A stretch of DNA of 64,000 nt from the NCBI GenBank assembly GCA_964599635.1, contig CAZRGM010000006.1:79294-143293 (forward strand). Direction: 5' to 3'. Origin of the DNA: WJMT01 sp964599635. Lineage in GTDB: Bacteria; Acidobacteriota; Aminicenantia; Aminicenantales; Aminicenantaceae. Of this stretch, positions 43,787 through 52,969 are shown in pieces; position 1 is the first letter of the stretch, and each line of letters starts with the position of its first letter. Under the pieces are notes generated by a model, which ran no database searches, was not told where the DNA came from, and saw only the letters and a list, made by a program, of their open reading frames with translations. The translations under genes were made by a program, and so were the position numbers.

Positions 43787-44350
43787 CTATTTTTTGACCC
43801 GAGTGATGTACTTATCTTCTCTAGTGTCGATTCTTATGATATCTCCTTTTTTAATAAACTGAGGAACATTGATGGTTATCCCTGTTTCTAGAGTGGCCGG
43901 TTTACTGCTTGCGGTCTGAGTTGCTCCCTTAAGATAAGGTTCTGTTTTGATGACTTCAAGGTCAATTGTCATGGGAGGCACAACTCCGACCGGCTTATCT
44001 TCATACATTTCAATAGAAAACACCACATTGGGAATAAGGTAGTTGACCGTATTTCCTAAGACGTCTTCAGAAAGCCTTATTTGCTCATAAGTTTCAGTAT
44101 TCATGAAGATAAAATGGTGGGCCTCTTTATAGAGATATTCCATTTCCAGCTCTTCCAGATACGCTTGTTCGACTTTATCTTTTGATCGAAATCTATAGTC
44201 ATAGAGTGTTTGATCCTTGAGCTTTCTGAGTTTTGTCTGCATGAGGGCTTGTCCTTTTCCAGGGGTGACATGAGATGTTTCTAAGACTAAATAGAGTTCT
44301 CCTTCAATTTCTATGATCATCCCTTTCCTGATTTGAGTTGCGTTTATCAT
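43787..44350 (-). CDS. efp: Translation elongation factor P
   Basis: 187 residues with the three-beta-barrel build. The tip loop reads HVTPGKGQA, so the residue that would be modified is Lys32. The closing GITINVPQFIKKGDIIRIDT is the EF-P signature. EF-P rescues ribosomes stalled at polyproline. Lys at the tip points to the lysylation (EpmA) route or an unmodified form rather than the Arg-rhamnose form. It lies between the GHMP kinase and AOR genes; this may be a chance operon. Confidence 0.95.
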   Translation of the reverse strand: MINATQIRKGMIIEIEGELYLVLETSHVTPGKGQALMQTKLRKLKDQTLYDYRFRSKDKVEQAYLEELEMEYLYKEAHHFIFMNTETYEQIRLSEDVLGNTVNYLIPNVVFSIEMYEDKPVGVVPPMTIDLEVIKTEPYLKGATQTASSKPATLETGITINVPQFIKKGDIIRIDTREDKYITRVKK

Positions 44351-44374
44351 GGGTCCTCCATTGATTGTATTATA

Positions 44375-45469
44375 TCATTTATATTTTTTAGTTTGTTGAA
44401 TTTTAATCCCTTTATCCACATGGACAATATATGTTCTTGCTCCTAACTTTCCCAATTTTTGGGCTACTTGTTCTGCTTTATTTGGGGAATAAGCAAAAAT
44501 ACAGCCGCCTTGTCCAGATCCGTTTATTTTAGCTCCTAAGGCTCCCGAATCCAGCGAAGCATCGATCAAGCTGTTGATTTTTGGTGATGAAATCTGAAGA
44601 TAGTTTTTGATGATGTCCTGCTGTTGCGAAAGGAGGAGACCGAACTTTTTATGATCAAAGGTTTTTTCCCTAAATAGGGCTTCACCTTGGATTGTGATGT
44701 CTCTTGTCATGAGAGTTCCTTGTAAAAGTCTCCTTTCAATTTTGGGGAGTTTATTGATTTCTTCTTTTACGGAAGGGGTTATAGGATGATTCAGATCAAA
44801 ATGACTGATTTTATTTTTTATTTTGGATACGGCTCTAGTTACATGAGTTTTAATAAAGTCCAATGTTCCGGTTGTATTTTTTCTGATGAGAGAATCAGCG
44901 AGGACGAATTTTTTTAAAGGATTTTTGAGTTTGTTTATGGTTAGGTTTTCTCCAAAGTGAATGGAAATGACTCCGCCTAAAGCTGAAGAATAGTGATCCA
45001 TTTTTCCGCCCGGCTCATTAAATTCTGCCACTTCTGATTGGAAAGCGAGTTCGGCGATCTCTTCAGGAAGGAATGCTCTTTTGTTCTGGGCAGCTTCCAG
45101 AAGGAATCCGATCCAGGCTACCACCAAGGCAGAGGAACTGGCTGTGCCTGAATTGATTGGGATGGCACCTCTGACTCGGACTTTCCATCCAGAACTGGGA
45201 ATAATATTCTTTCGCAACAATACATTCATGGCACTTTTCAAATAATCTCTTTTTTTTTGGTAAGGGTGTTCTTTTCCTAGGTGGAATTCATCTTTTTGTT
45301 TGATATCAGGTAGGTCAAGCTGGATCCGCTTTTCAAAAATACTCTTTCCTATGACAGATATTCTAAGGTTTATGGCTGCAGCGATAATGGGGAGTCCAAA
45401 ATAGTCCTGATGTTCTCCCAGCAAGCATAATCTTCCTGGGGCAGAGACGATGATTTCATCTTCACTCAT
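44375..45469 (-). CDS. GHMP kinase, galactokinase/mevalonate-kinase-like
   Basis: 364 residues. GRLCLLGEHQDYFGLP (12-27) resembles the galactokinase signature. The ATP loop is GAIPINSGTASSSALV (101-116). EPGGKMDHY (152-160) carries the catalytic Asp158, and GAKINGSGQGGCIFAY is motif 3. The substrate is a sugar or small alcohol, most likely a hexose at C1, but mevalonate-type kinases share these motifs. It is the first gene of a leftward unit with efp, aor and the aldolase. Repeat copy B begins 14 bp upstream. Confidence 0.8.
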   Translation of the reverse strand: MSEDEIIVSAPGRLCLLGEHQDYFGLPIIAAAINLRISVIGKSIFEKRIQLDLPDIKQKDEFHLGKEHPYQKKRDYLKSAMNVLLRKNIIPSSGWKVRVRGAIPINSGTASSSALVVAWIGFLLEAAQNKRAFLPEEIAELAFQSEVAEFNEPGGKMDHYSSALGGVISIHFGENLTINKLKNPLKKFVLADSLIRKNTTGTLDFIKTHVTRAVSKIKNKISHFDLNHPITPSVKEEINKLPKIERRLLQGTLMTRDITIQGEALFREKTFDHKKFGLLLSQQQDIIKNYLQISSPKINSLIDASLDSGALGAKINGSGQGGCIFAYSPNKAEQVAQKLGKLGARTYIVHVDKGIKIQQTKKYK

Positions 45470-45482
45470 GATTTCTTATTAA

Positions 45483-45626
45483 CCTGACCTATTCATAAAA
45501 AAATGGCGATATTTCCATTATTAGTTTATTTTCAACGATATGCAGGATTTTTTCAAGAACAATATCTTGAACATTTTTTCTGTTTGTATTTCAATTTTAA
45601 TCGCCATTTTTTTACCTTAAAGGCAA
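45483..45626 (+). repeat. Dispersed non-coding repeat, copy B
   Basis: Nearly the whole stretch matches 63770-63916 (copy C), with scattered substitutions and small gaps. Its core (45497-45613, 117 bp) is bounded by perfect 14-bp inverted repeats, AAAAAAATGGCGAT and ATCGCCATTTTTTT, and contains a smaller dyad CAAGAACAATATCTTG. After GGCAAGCCGATCT the sequence leaves copies A and C. A different GC-rich tail follows (to about 45720) with its own hairpin, CAGGGCAT/ATGCCCTG. The rest of 45470-45901 holds no plausible gene. Confidence 0.75.
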
Positions 45627-45849
45627 GCCGATCTCACGGCATCTGCTTCGTACCAGGGCATTCGGAGTGAAGGACCACGACTTCATGCCCTGTGCCTTGC
45701 ATCTGCAGCAACCTCGGCTTGTTCATCATCCAGGTTATCTAAAGTATAAAAATTCTGTCAAATCATCTTATTTTTTTTATTCTAAAAATCTGAAGGCATT
45801 GCTGAAGCGATATCGAGATGGAGCCTTCCTTCAAATGACAACCTTTTCT

Positions 45850-45878
45850 TGCACAGCTTTGTGTTTGAGTCTATCATA
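45850..45878 (+). promoter_or_regulatory. Putative promoter of the MBL-fold gene
   Basis: TTGCAC, a 17-bp spacer and TATCAT, 23 bp before the ATG at 45902. Confidence 0.5.
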
Positions 45879-45901
45879 TATAACTTGAATGGATAAATGA
45901 A

Positions 45902-46711
45902 ATGAGTGAACTTTGTTTTTTAGGTACGGGAGGTTCGATTCCTCGAAAAAAGAGAAATAACGCCTCTTTGGTCTTTAACATTAAAAATGATCTGGTTTTG
46001 GTGGACTGTCCTGGAGATGCATTTAACAAGATAAAAATGCTGGGTTTTGACCCCAGAAAAATCCGATCCATATTTATCACTCACACTCATCCAGATCATA
46101 TCTATGGTCTTCCTTCCTTGATTCATAGTCTGATGTTAGATGAAATGTCGCTCTCTCTTTACGGCTCTGATGAAACCGTTCAGTTTTGTAAAAAACTTCT
46201 AGATCTTTTTGACCTTCGCAGTAGAAAGGTCAAATGCCGGATCAAATTTAGAAAGTTAGAACCAGATATGTCTTTTTGTCTTCATCCTTCTGTCCATTCT
46301 TTGACAGTTAAGACGCCTCATGCCTCATCGTCACTTGGAATTCATTTTGATTTTGAGAATGGTGCTGTGAGACTTCTTTACTCAGGAGATACGCCCGTAT
46401 TTGAGCCTCTTTTTAAAAATACCGGAATTCCAGACATTCTTATCCATGACTGCAGCGCTCCTTCACGTTTCTTTAAGCAGTATCCCTCTCTATCGAAAAT
46501 GCACACAAGCTCTTTGGATATGGGGAAAATGGCTCATCGGGCCGGAGTCAGATGTTTGATTCCCATACATTTTTTTGGAGGGCTGGATTATTCTATGGAT
46601 GAGATTGAAAAAGAAATAAGGAAGAATTATAGAAACAGATTAATCATTCCTAATGATCTGGATAAAATACAGATCGCCAAGTCTTTACTGCAACAGGATG
46701 GTTTGATCTGA
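45902..46711 (+). CDS. MBL-fold hydrolase, RNase Z-like
   Basis: 269 residues. It opens with FLGTGGSIP as RNase Z does. The metal site is HTHPDHIYGL with His61, His63, Asp65 and His66, then LYSGDTPV, ILIHDCSA and CLIPIHFF. It is shorter than classical RNase Z (about 305) and lacks a clear exosite arm, so tRNA 3' processing is uncertain; related proteins act on nucleotides or other esters. It leads a rightward set with the amidohydrolase and antiporter. Confidence 0.8.
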   Translation: MSELCFLGTGGSIPRKKRNNASLVFNIKNDLVLVDCPGDAFNKIKMLGFDPRKIRSIFITHTHPDHIYGLPSLIHSLMLDEMSLSLYGSDETVQFCKKLLDLFDLRSRKVKCRIKFRKLEPDMSFCLHPSVHSLTVKTPHASSSLGIHFDFENGAVRLLYSGDTPVFEPLFKNTGIPDILIHDCSAPSRFFKQYPSLSKMHTSSLDMGKMAHRAGVRCLIPIHFFGGLDYSMDEIEKEIRKNYRNRLIIPNDLDKIQIAKSLLQQDGLI

Positions 46712-46745
46712 GATGTGTTTTTTAAATCAGGACATAGGATAAAAA

Positions 46746-48368
46746 ATGACGGAAAAAACAGAAGATAAAATAGCAGAGCTTATTCTTAAAAACGGTCGAT
46801 TCTGGACCGCAAATCCAGCCTGTCCAAATGTGGAAGCTGTAGCGGTCCAAAAAGGAAGGATTTTAAGGGTTGACTCTTTGGATCAGGTCAAAAATTTAGC
46901 CGGCAAATCAACGCGATGGATTGATTTGGAGGGAGCTTTTGTCGTTCCTGGATTTATAGACAGCCATACACATTTTTTAAAGGGTGGTCTCAGCCTTTCT
47001 TCTCTTAATTTGAGGAATGCAAGGAGTCAGCAGGAATTTGTGGAAATGATAAAAAAGGAAGCTGAAAAAACAGAAAACGGGAGATGGATAACAAATGGAG
47101 AGTGGGACAACCATCAGTTTGATTCAGAGCAGCTTCCAAGAAAAGAATGGATTGATGGAGTGACTCCAGAAAATCCTGTCTGCATTTATAGGAAAGATAT
47201 GCATATGGTTTTTACGAATAGTCTGGCCTTAAAAATAGCCGGAATAAACAAAGATTCCTCTAATCCTGAAGGAGGGGAGATTGTGCGGAATTCAGAATCA
47301 GGAGAACCTACGGGTCTCTTGACTGATGGAGCCATCGACTTGATATTACCTTATATTCCCAAACCTGATCACAAAGAAAAGCTTAAGGCAGCGGAAAGAG
47401 CTATAGAGTTGGCCCACGAAAAGGGAGTGACATCCGTGCATGAAATGGGCCCTCTGGATAATCTTACTATTTATGAAGAGCTTTACAGGAAAAATAAGTT
47501 GAATCTGCGCATCACTGTGTATCCGCCTCTATCCATCATAGACGATTGGCCGGATAAGAAAATAAGCATCAAGACAAATAAGGAATTTTATAAAATGGGA
47601 GGATTGAAGGGATTCGTTGACGGTTCACTGGGTTCATCGACGGCTTTGTTTTTTGAGAGTTATAGTGATGATGTGCACAAAAAAGGGATAATGGCTCCTG
47701 ATATGCTGCCGCCTGGGAGAATGGAACAGAGAATCAAAAAAGCAGATGAATTTGGCTTCCAGGTGGCTGTTCATGCCATTGGAGATAAAGCGAATCACAT
47801 GATTTTAGATATATTTGAAGATGTCATGAAGTCCAGACAAAAAAGAGACCGCAGGTGGCGGATTGAGCACGCTCAGCATTTGATTCCAGAGGACCTAATT
47901 CGGGTTGGTCGGTTGGGAGTTATTGCTTCGGTTCAACCATATCATTTAGTTGATGACGGCCAGTGGGCAGAGAAAAGAATCGGATCATCTAGGGTTCGTT
48001 ATTCCTATCCGTATAGATCTTTATTAGAGAATAACGTCCGGTTGGCTTTGGGTTCTGACTGGACGGTTGCACCCCTAGATCCCATTTCAGGAATTTTTTC
48101 GGCTGTCACAAGAAGGACTTTGGATGGGAAGAATCCCGATGGATGGGTGCCGGAAGAAAAGATACCTGTTGAGGAGGCTGTTAAGGGATACACGATCAAT
48201 GCTTCTTTTGCAGAATTTTCTGAAAAAATCAAAGGATCCATCCAAAGAGGTAGACTTGCCGATATGGTGGTGCTTGACAAAGATATTTTTAATATAGATC
48301 CAGTTGATATCCAGAATATCCAGATTTTAATGACTATAGTGAACGGGAGGATCGTATATAGAAGATGA
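46746..48368 (+). CDS. Amidohydrolase family protein (YtcJ/NfdA-like)
   Basis: 540 residues. The metal-binding start is FIDSHTHFLKGG (His74, His76). AVHAIGDKANHMILD, WRIEHAQHL and LGSDWTVAPLDPISG are the later ligands, with the closing GRLADMVVLDKDIF typical of this subfamily. Relatives hydrolyse N-substituted formamides or related exocyclic amides; the true substrate is unknown. No signal peptide. Its stop overlaps the ATG of the antiporter by four bases. Confidence 0.88.
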   Translation: MTEKTEDKIAELILKNGRFWTANPACPNVEAVAVQKGRILRVDSLDQVKNLAGKSTRWIDLEGAFVVPGFIDSHTHFLKGGLSLSSLNLRNARSQQEFVEMIKKEAEKTENGRWITNGEWDNHQFDSEQLPRKEWIDGVTPENPVCIYRKDMHMVFTNSLALKIAGINKDSSNPEGGEIVRNSESGEPTGLLTDGAIDLILPYIPKPDHKEKLKAAERAIELAHEKGVTSVHEMGPLDNLTIYEELYRKNKLNLRITVYPPLSIIDDWPDKKISIKTNKEFYKMGGLKGFVDGSLGSSTALFFESYSDDVHKKGIMAPDMLPPGRMEQRIKKADEFGFQVAVHAIGDKANHMILDIFEDVMKSRQKRDRRWRIEHAQHLIPEDLIRVGRLGVIASVQPYHLVDDGQWAEKRIGSSRVRYSYPYRSLLENNVRLALGSDWTVAPLDPISGIFSAVTRRTLDGKNPDGWVPEEKIPVEEAVKGYTINASFAEFSEKIKGSIQRGRLADMVVLDKDIFNIDPVDIQNIQILMTIVNGRIVYRR

Positions 48369-49348
48369 TTTTCCTTTACTTTGGGGTTCTTGTGATATCT
48401 TTTGGAATCCTTTTTAAGTGTGCTGATTTTTTTATTGAAGGATCTATTGGTTTAGCCAGAATTTTCAGCATTCCTAAATTACTCATGGGCATTATTTTTG
48501 TAAGCCTTGCCACAACAGCTCCTGAGCTTGCGGTCTCAGTGCAGGCTGCATTTTTAGGTCATCCGGAAATATCTTTAGGGAATGCAGTGGGTTCTGTGAT
48601 CGCTGATGATGCCCTTGCGATGGCTTTAGCAGGGATCATTGCTTCTTCTGCTTTGGCTGTCAATTGCCGAATGTTGAGGATTGTAGGCTCCTTTCTCCTG
48701 GCTATCGATTTTTTTGCTTATCTATTAGTCAGTAATGGTGTGATCAACCGTATTGAAGGAATAATATTGTTAGGGCTTTTGATTCCTTATTTTTTCGTTC
48801 TGATCAGTTTAGGGAAAAAAGAAAAAGAATTCCTTCTGATCCCTGAAGATCAGTCCATCAATGAGACAAAGACTAAGAAAGGGAACAGAGACAGAGAGAT
48901 CAGAAAATATATATTTTACTTTTTAGGTGGGATTATAGGAGTCGTCCTAACTAGTCGAGCCATTATCTGGTCTGCGTTAGAAATATCGATTTATTTTTCG
49001 ATTTCAGAGACTGTCATTGGGCTTACTGTCATTGCTATAGGAACCTCTCTCCCTGAAATAAGCACGGCAGTAACAGCAGCCCTCAAGGGGGAGGGTGATA
49101 TTGCTATTGGCAATATATTAGGAGCTGATGTGCTGAATGTATTGTGGATTATTGGGATGTCTGCACTCGCTAGGCCTATAACCGTGGAGTTAGAAGTGAT
49201 TCGTTTCACCTTTCCTTACATGATATTGATTGTGACGGTTATGCTGGTTTCCATGAGGATCGGGTGCAGATTTGGAAGAATAAAAGGGGCTGTTCTTCTT
49301 CTTTTTTATTTGATTTATTTATTTTGGAATATAAGGTTTTTTATTTGA
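48365..49348 (+). CDS. Calcium/sodium antiporter family protein (CaCA, YrbG-like)
   Basis: 327 residues, about ten membrane helices in two inverted halves. The alpha repeats are ATTAPELAVSVQAA with GNAVGSVIADD (first half) and GTSLPEISTAVTAA with GNILGADVLN (second half), carrying the ion-binding Glu pair. The cytoplasmic loop between the halves is short and charged. It would export Ca2+ using Na+ or H+. It is translationally coupled to the amidohydrolase by an ATGA overlap. Confidence 0.88.
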   Translation: MIFLYFGVLVISFGILFKCADFFIEGSIGLARIFSIPKLLMGIIFVSLATTAPELAVSVQAAFLGHPEISLGNAVGSVIADDALAMALAGIIASSALAVNCRMLRIVGSFLLAIDFFAYLLVSNGVINRIEGIILLGLLIPYFFVLISLGKKEKEFLLIPEDQSINETKTKKGNRDREIRKYIFYFLGGIIGVVLTSRAIIWSALEISIYFSISETVIGLTVIAIGTSLPEISTAVTAALKGEGDIAIGNILGADVLNVLWIIGMSALARPITVELEVIRFTFPYMILIVTVMLVSMRIGCRFGRIKGAVLLLFYLIYLFWNIRFFI

Positions 49349-49401
49349 CAGAGGCCTCAGCCTAAATTCTCAGGCAGACATGATTTTATTTGATAAAATC
49401 G

Positions 49402-49429
49402 TTGACTTAAAGTATTTATCTGGTAATAT
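49402..49429 (+). promoter_or_regulatory. Putative promoter of the alanine dehydrogenase / redox operon
   Basis: TTGACT, a 16-bp spacer and TAATAT, about 28 bp before the alanine dehydrogenase ATG. A small hairpin (GATTTTAT/ATAAAATC, 49382-49400) ends right before the -35 box. No other clear promoter is seen in the operon up to 57844. Confidence 0.5.
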
Positions 49430-49456
49430 GATTTTTTGTTGATGGAGGAGGACTTC

Positions 49457-50575
49457 ATGAATATTGGAGTCATAAATGAAAGTTCTAAAATAGAAAATAG
49501 GGCAGGGCTCTCTCCCAGCGGGGTCTCTTCACTGGTAGAAAAAGGACACCAAGTATTTATGCAGGCTGGAGCTGGGTTCAAAGCAGGATATTCTAATGAA
49601 GATTTTATTTCCTTGGGGGCTCAGATCGTTTTCACTAAAGAAGAAGTGTTTGGACGATCTGATGTTGTCCTGAATATATCTCCCTTAAATCAGGAAGAAT
49701 GTGCTTTAGTGAGAGAGAATCAGATTCTCTTTGGATTTCATCATCTTGCTGTAGCCAAAAAAAATATTATCAAAGAAATGATAAGCAAAAATGTCACTAT
49801 GATAGGGTATGAGATTGTAAAAGATGCCCAAGGTGACCTCCCTTTCATAGGGGGCCTCAGTGAGATAGCTGGTCAGATGTGTCATGTTATTTCAGGACAT
49901 TATCTCCAATCTTCCTATGGAGGAAGAGGTTTGATCATAGGGGGTGTGGTCAGTGTTCCTCCAGCGACTGCTGTGGTTGTGGGGAGCACCATTCTAGCCA
50001 GGAGTGCGATTAAAGCCATGATCGGAGCAGGAGCACACACCATTGCTTTAGGCCGTTATATGGATAAATTGAAAGAATTAGAAGAGATGACTCAGGGAAA
50101 ATTGGTGACATTGATGGCAAGCCATTATAATTTGCAGAGAATAACTAAAATAGCTGATATTCTTATTGGAGCGGTACTCCGTCCCGGAGAGAGAGCTCCT
50201 ATTATGATCACGAAAGAAATGGTCAAAAAGATGAAGAAAGGATCCATCATTATAGATTTATCCATTGATCAAGGTGGTTGTATTGAGACCAGCCGTCCCA
50301 CAAGTCTGGAACAGCCCATATTTATGGAGGAGGGAGTTATCCATTATTGTGTGCCAAATATTACTTCAGCGGTCAGCCGAACTTCGACCAAAGTGCTTTC
50401 TAATCTCGTGGTCCCTTATTTACTGCAGATAGGAGAGTTTGGAATTGATGAAACCTTAAAAAGGAATCAGGCTTTAGGTTGCGGCGTTTACATGTATAAA
50501 AAGAAGCTTGTTAAAAAGAATATTGCTGAAAGATTTAACCTTCCTTTTAAGGAATTAAATTTTAGTCAAGAATAA
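49457..50575 (+). CDS. ald: Alanine dehydrogenase
   Basis: 372 residues, the normal length. AGLSPSGVSSLVEKGHQV is the substrate region, and the NAD-binding segment contains GGVVSVPPATAVVVGSTILAR in two pieces. DLSIDQGGCIETSRPTS is the closing signature. The usual GxGxxG loop is altered: GVVSVPPATAVVVGS replaces the GGGVVG-type stretch. It interconverts alanine with pyruvate, ammonia and NADH. I chose ATG 49457, which follows GGAGGAGG, over upstream TTG codons. It heads the operon with the NuoE/F/G-like and NfnAB genes, a likely source of NADH for them. Confidence 0.9.
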   Translation: MNIGVINESSKIENRAGLSPSGVSSLVEKGHQVFMQAGAGFKAGYSNEDFISLGAQIVFTKEEVFGRSDVVLNISPLNQEECALVRENQILFGFHHLAVAKKNIIKEMISKNVTMIGYEIVKDAQGDLPFIGGLSEIAGQMCHVISGHYLQSSYGGRGLIIGGVVSVPPATAVVVGSTILARSAIKAMIGAGAHTIALGRYMDKLKELEEMTQGKLVTLMASHYNLQRITKIADILIGAVLRPGERAPIMITKEMVKKMKKGSIIIDLSIDQGGCIETSRPTSLEQPIFMEEGVIHYCVPNITSAVSRTSTKVLSNLVVPYLLQIGEFGIDETLKRNQALGCGVYMYKKKLVKKNIAERFNLPFKELNFSQE

Positions 50576-50594
50576 GCAGAAATCACGAGTAGGG

Positions 50595-51056
50595 ATGCGG
50601 GAAATTTTAAAGAAATTCTGTCCAGAAAAGAAAGAACTCATTCATATTCTTCATAGTGTTCAAGAAGAAAGTGGATATATCTCTCCTGAAGCCATTTCTG
50701 AGATCTCAAAATATTTAAATATTTCAGAAGGAGAGGTTTATGGGGTTTTGACTTTTTATAATGCCTTCACCTTGGAGCCTAAAGGGAAGCACACCATTAC
50801 CATATGCATGGGAACAGCCTGTCATGTCCGGGGGGCGCCCTCAGTATTGGATGAATTTTCACGGAGGTTAAAGATATCCCCTGGCCAAACCACTGAGGAT
50901 AAGAATTATACATTGGAGACAGTTAATTGTGTTGGGGCCTGCGCCTTGGGACCTATCGTGATTACGGATGGTCGCTACAATGGGCACGTCAGTACAAAGG
51001 ATGTGGAAAAAATAATCAAAGAAGTTGGACAGGAAAGAGGAAAGAAAAGAGAATAA
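50595..51056 (+). CDS. nuoE: NuoE/HndA-like [2Fe-2S] subunit
   Basis: 153 residues. A helical N-terminus (GYISPEAISEISKYL) leads to a thioredoxin-like [2Fe-2S] domain with cysteines in CMGTACHVRGA and VNCVGACALGP. It matches the 24-kDa subunit of complex I and the A/C subunits of NAD(P)-reducing and bifurcating hydrogenases. It should pass electrons to or from the NuoF-like partner, whose ATG overlaps this stop by one base (TAATG). Confidence 0.92.
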   Translation: MREILKKFCPEKKELIHILHSVQEESGYISPEAISEISKYLNISEGEVYGVLTFYNAFTLEPKGKHTITICMGTACHVRGAPSVLDEFSRRLKISPGQTTEDKNYTLETVNCVGACALGPIVITDGRYNGHVSTKDVEKIIKEVGQERGKKRE

Positions 51057-52969
51057 TGGAGAAATTCAATCCAGAAAAATTGGAGGAGCTCAGAGCTCGT
51101 CTTATCGAAAATAGAAGCAGAGGAAAAACCTGCATTACGGTTTGTGGAGGAACAGGATGTCATGCTTATGGATGTGAAGAGATCGCCAGGTCATTTAAAG
51201 ATGAAATAAAAAGACAGAAGCTTGAGGCTAAAATTGATATTAAAGTGACGGGATGTCACGGCTTTTGTGAACGGGGTCCTATCGTGGTCATTCAGCCAGA
51301 AGGCATTTTTTATCAGAGAGTCCAAGCCAAAGACATCAAAGAAATTATCTCTAAGACAGCGTTAAATAAGGAAATCATTCCCAGACTTCTTTATGAGGAC
51401 CCTCAAACAAATGAAAAAATAGTGAAAGAGAAAGATGTCCCTTTTTATAAAAAACAAAAAAGGATTATCTTCGGAAAGAATGGATTGATAGACCCGACTC
51501 ATATAGAAGATTATATTGCTCTGAATGGATACAAAGCCGCTTCTAAAGCGTTGTTTGAGATGAAACCTGAAGAGATCATTTCTGAAATCAAAAAATCCGG
51601 GCTGAGAGGGAGAGGAGGGGGAGGTTTTCCCACAGGGAAAAAGTGGGAGATCTGCCAGCGCTCAAATTCTTCTAAAAAATATGTTATATGCAATGCCGAT
51701 GAAGGTGACCCTGGAGCTTATATGGACCGGAGTTTGTTGGAGGGAAATCCTCACAGCATTATTGAGGGTATGATCATTGGAGCCTATGCTATTGGCGCGA
51801 GTGAAGGATATATTTATGTTCGCTTAGAATATCCTCTGGCGGTTAAAAACATCACCCTGGCCCTTGAAAAAGCTAGGGAATATGGATTTTTGGGTAAGTC
51901 TATATTAAACTCCGATTTTGATTTTGACATCCATGTATTTAAAGGGGCTGGGGCTTTTGTTTCCGGTGAAGAAACATCTTTAATGGCTTCTATTGAGGGA
52001 CGCCGTGCTTTTCCAATGCAGAGACCTCCTTATCCAGCTGAAAAGGGATTATGGGGGAAGCCCACAAACATCAATAATGTTGAAACTTGGGCCAATGTTC
52101 CCTTAATCATTGAGAAAGGAGCTGATTGGTACTCCCGAATTGGCACCAAAACAAGTAAAGGGACAAAGATTTTTTCCCTGGTTGGAAAGATTAACAATAC
52201 AGGTTTGGTTGAAGTCCCCATGGGGATAACTTTAAGAGAGATTATTTATGAGATAGGCGGAGGAATCAAAGACGGGAAGAAATTCAAAGCGGTTCAAACC
52301 GGAGGACCTTCCGGTGGATGTATTCCTGCAGAAATGCTGGACCTCCCTATAGATTTTGATACTTTAGCCCGAGCAGGTTCCATAATGGGCTCTGGAGGTA
52401 TGATTGTTATGGATGAGGGTACCTGTATGGTTGATGTGGCAAATTATTTTTTAAAGTTTACTCAAGAGGAGTCCTGCGGGAAATGTGTTCCCTGTCGGAT
52501 TGGCACAGGAAAAATGGTCAATATTTTGACCCGTATAACCGAAGGTGAAGGCGAAAAAGAAGATATCAAAAGACTTCAGGATTTAGCTGAGACCGTAAAA
52601 AAGGCTTCACTCTGTGGCTTAGGACAGACAGCTCCCAATCCTGTGTTGACGACTCTCCGCTATTTTATGGATGAATATAAGGCTCATATTGAACAAAAAA
52701 GCTGTCCTGCATTAGCCTGTAATGATTTAATTGTCTATCATATCGAACCTGAAAAATGTGTGGGCTGTCTGCTGTGCAAGAAGAGCTGCCCTGTCAAAGC
52801 CATTAGCGGAGAGAGAAGAGAAGTTCATGTCATTGATCAGGATTTATGCATAAAATGTGGAGTCTGTATGGATGTTTGTCCCCCTAAAGTCAGTGCTGTG
52901 TTTAAATATACAGGCAAAAACAAAGAAAAGATTTTGGAAGATCACAGCAGGGGAAAGGCAGATCAATGA
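51056..52969 (+). CDS. nuoF: NuoF/HndC-like NAD(P)H- and FMN-binding subunit
   Basis: 637 residues in four parts. An N-terminal [2Fe-2S] thioredoxin-like domain has C30, C35, C67 and C71. The NuoF core has the NADH/FMN loop GRGGGGFPTG (185-194) and an SLBB domain. The [4Fe-4S] site is ESCGKCVPCRIGT. A C-terminal two-cluster ferredoxin domain has CVGCLLCKKSCP and CIKCGVCMDVCP. This is the extended form found in HydB/HndC of bifurcating enzymes, not the shorter complex I NuoF. It oxidises or reduces NAD(P)(H). Its stop and the next start overlap (ATGA). Confidence 0.92.
   Translation: MEKFNPEKLEELRARLIENRSRGKTCITVCGGTGCHAYGCEEIARSFKDEIKRQKLEAKIDIKVTGCHGFCERGPIVVIQPEGIFYQRVQAKDIKEIISKTALNKEIIPRLLYEDPQTNEKIVKEKDVPFYKKQKRIIFGKNGLIDPTHIEDYIALNGYKAASKALFEMKPEEIISEIKKSGLRGRGGGGFPTGKKWEICQRSNSSKKYVICNADEGDPGAYMDRSLLEGNPHSIIEGMIIGAYAIGASEGYIYVRLEYPLAVKNITLALEKAREYGFLGKSILNSDFDFDIHVFKGAGAFVSGEETSLMASIEGRRAFPMQRPPYPAEKGLWGKPTNINNVETWANVPLIIEKGADWYSRIGTKTSKGTKIFSLVGKINNTGLVEVPMGITLREIIYEIGGGIKDGKKFKAVQTGGPSGGCIPAEMLDLPIDFDTLARAGSIMGSGGMIVMDEGTCMVDVANYFLKFTQEESCGKCVPCRIGTGKMVNILTRITEGEGEKEDIKRLQDLAETVKKASLCGLGQTAPNPVLTTLRYFMDEYKAHIEQKSCPALACNDLIVYHIEPEKCVGCLLCKKSCPVKAISGERREVHVIDQDLCIKCGVCMDVCPPKVSAVFKYTGKNKEKILEDHSRGKADQ

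Noticed and set aside
45667..45888. 73-codon frame beside repeat copy B
   Set aside because: It covers repeat tail and the promoter of the MBL gene, has odd composition and no ribosome site.
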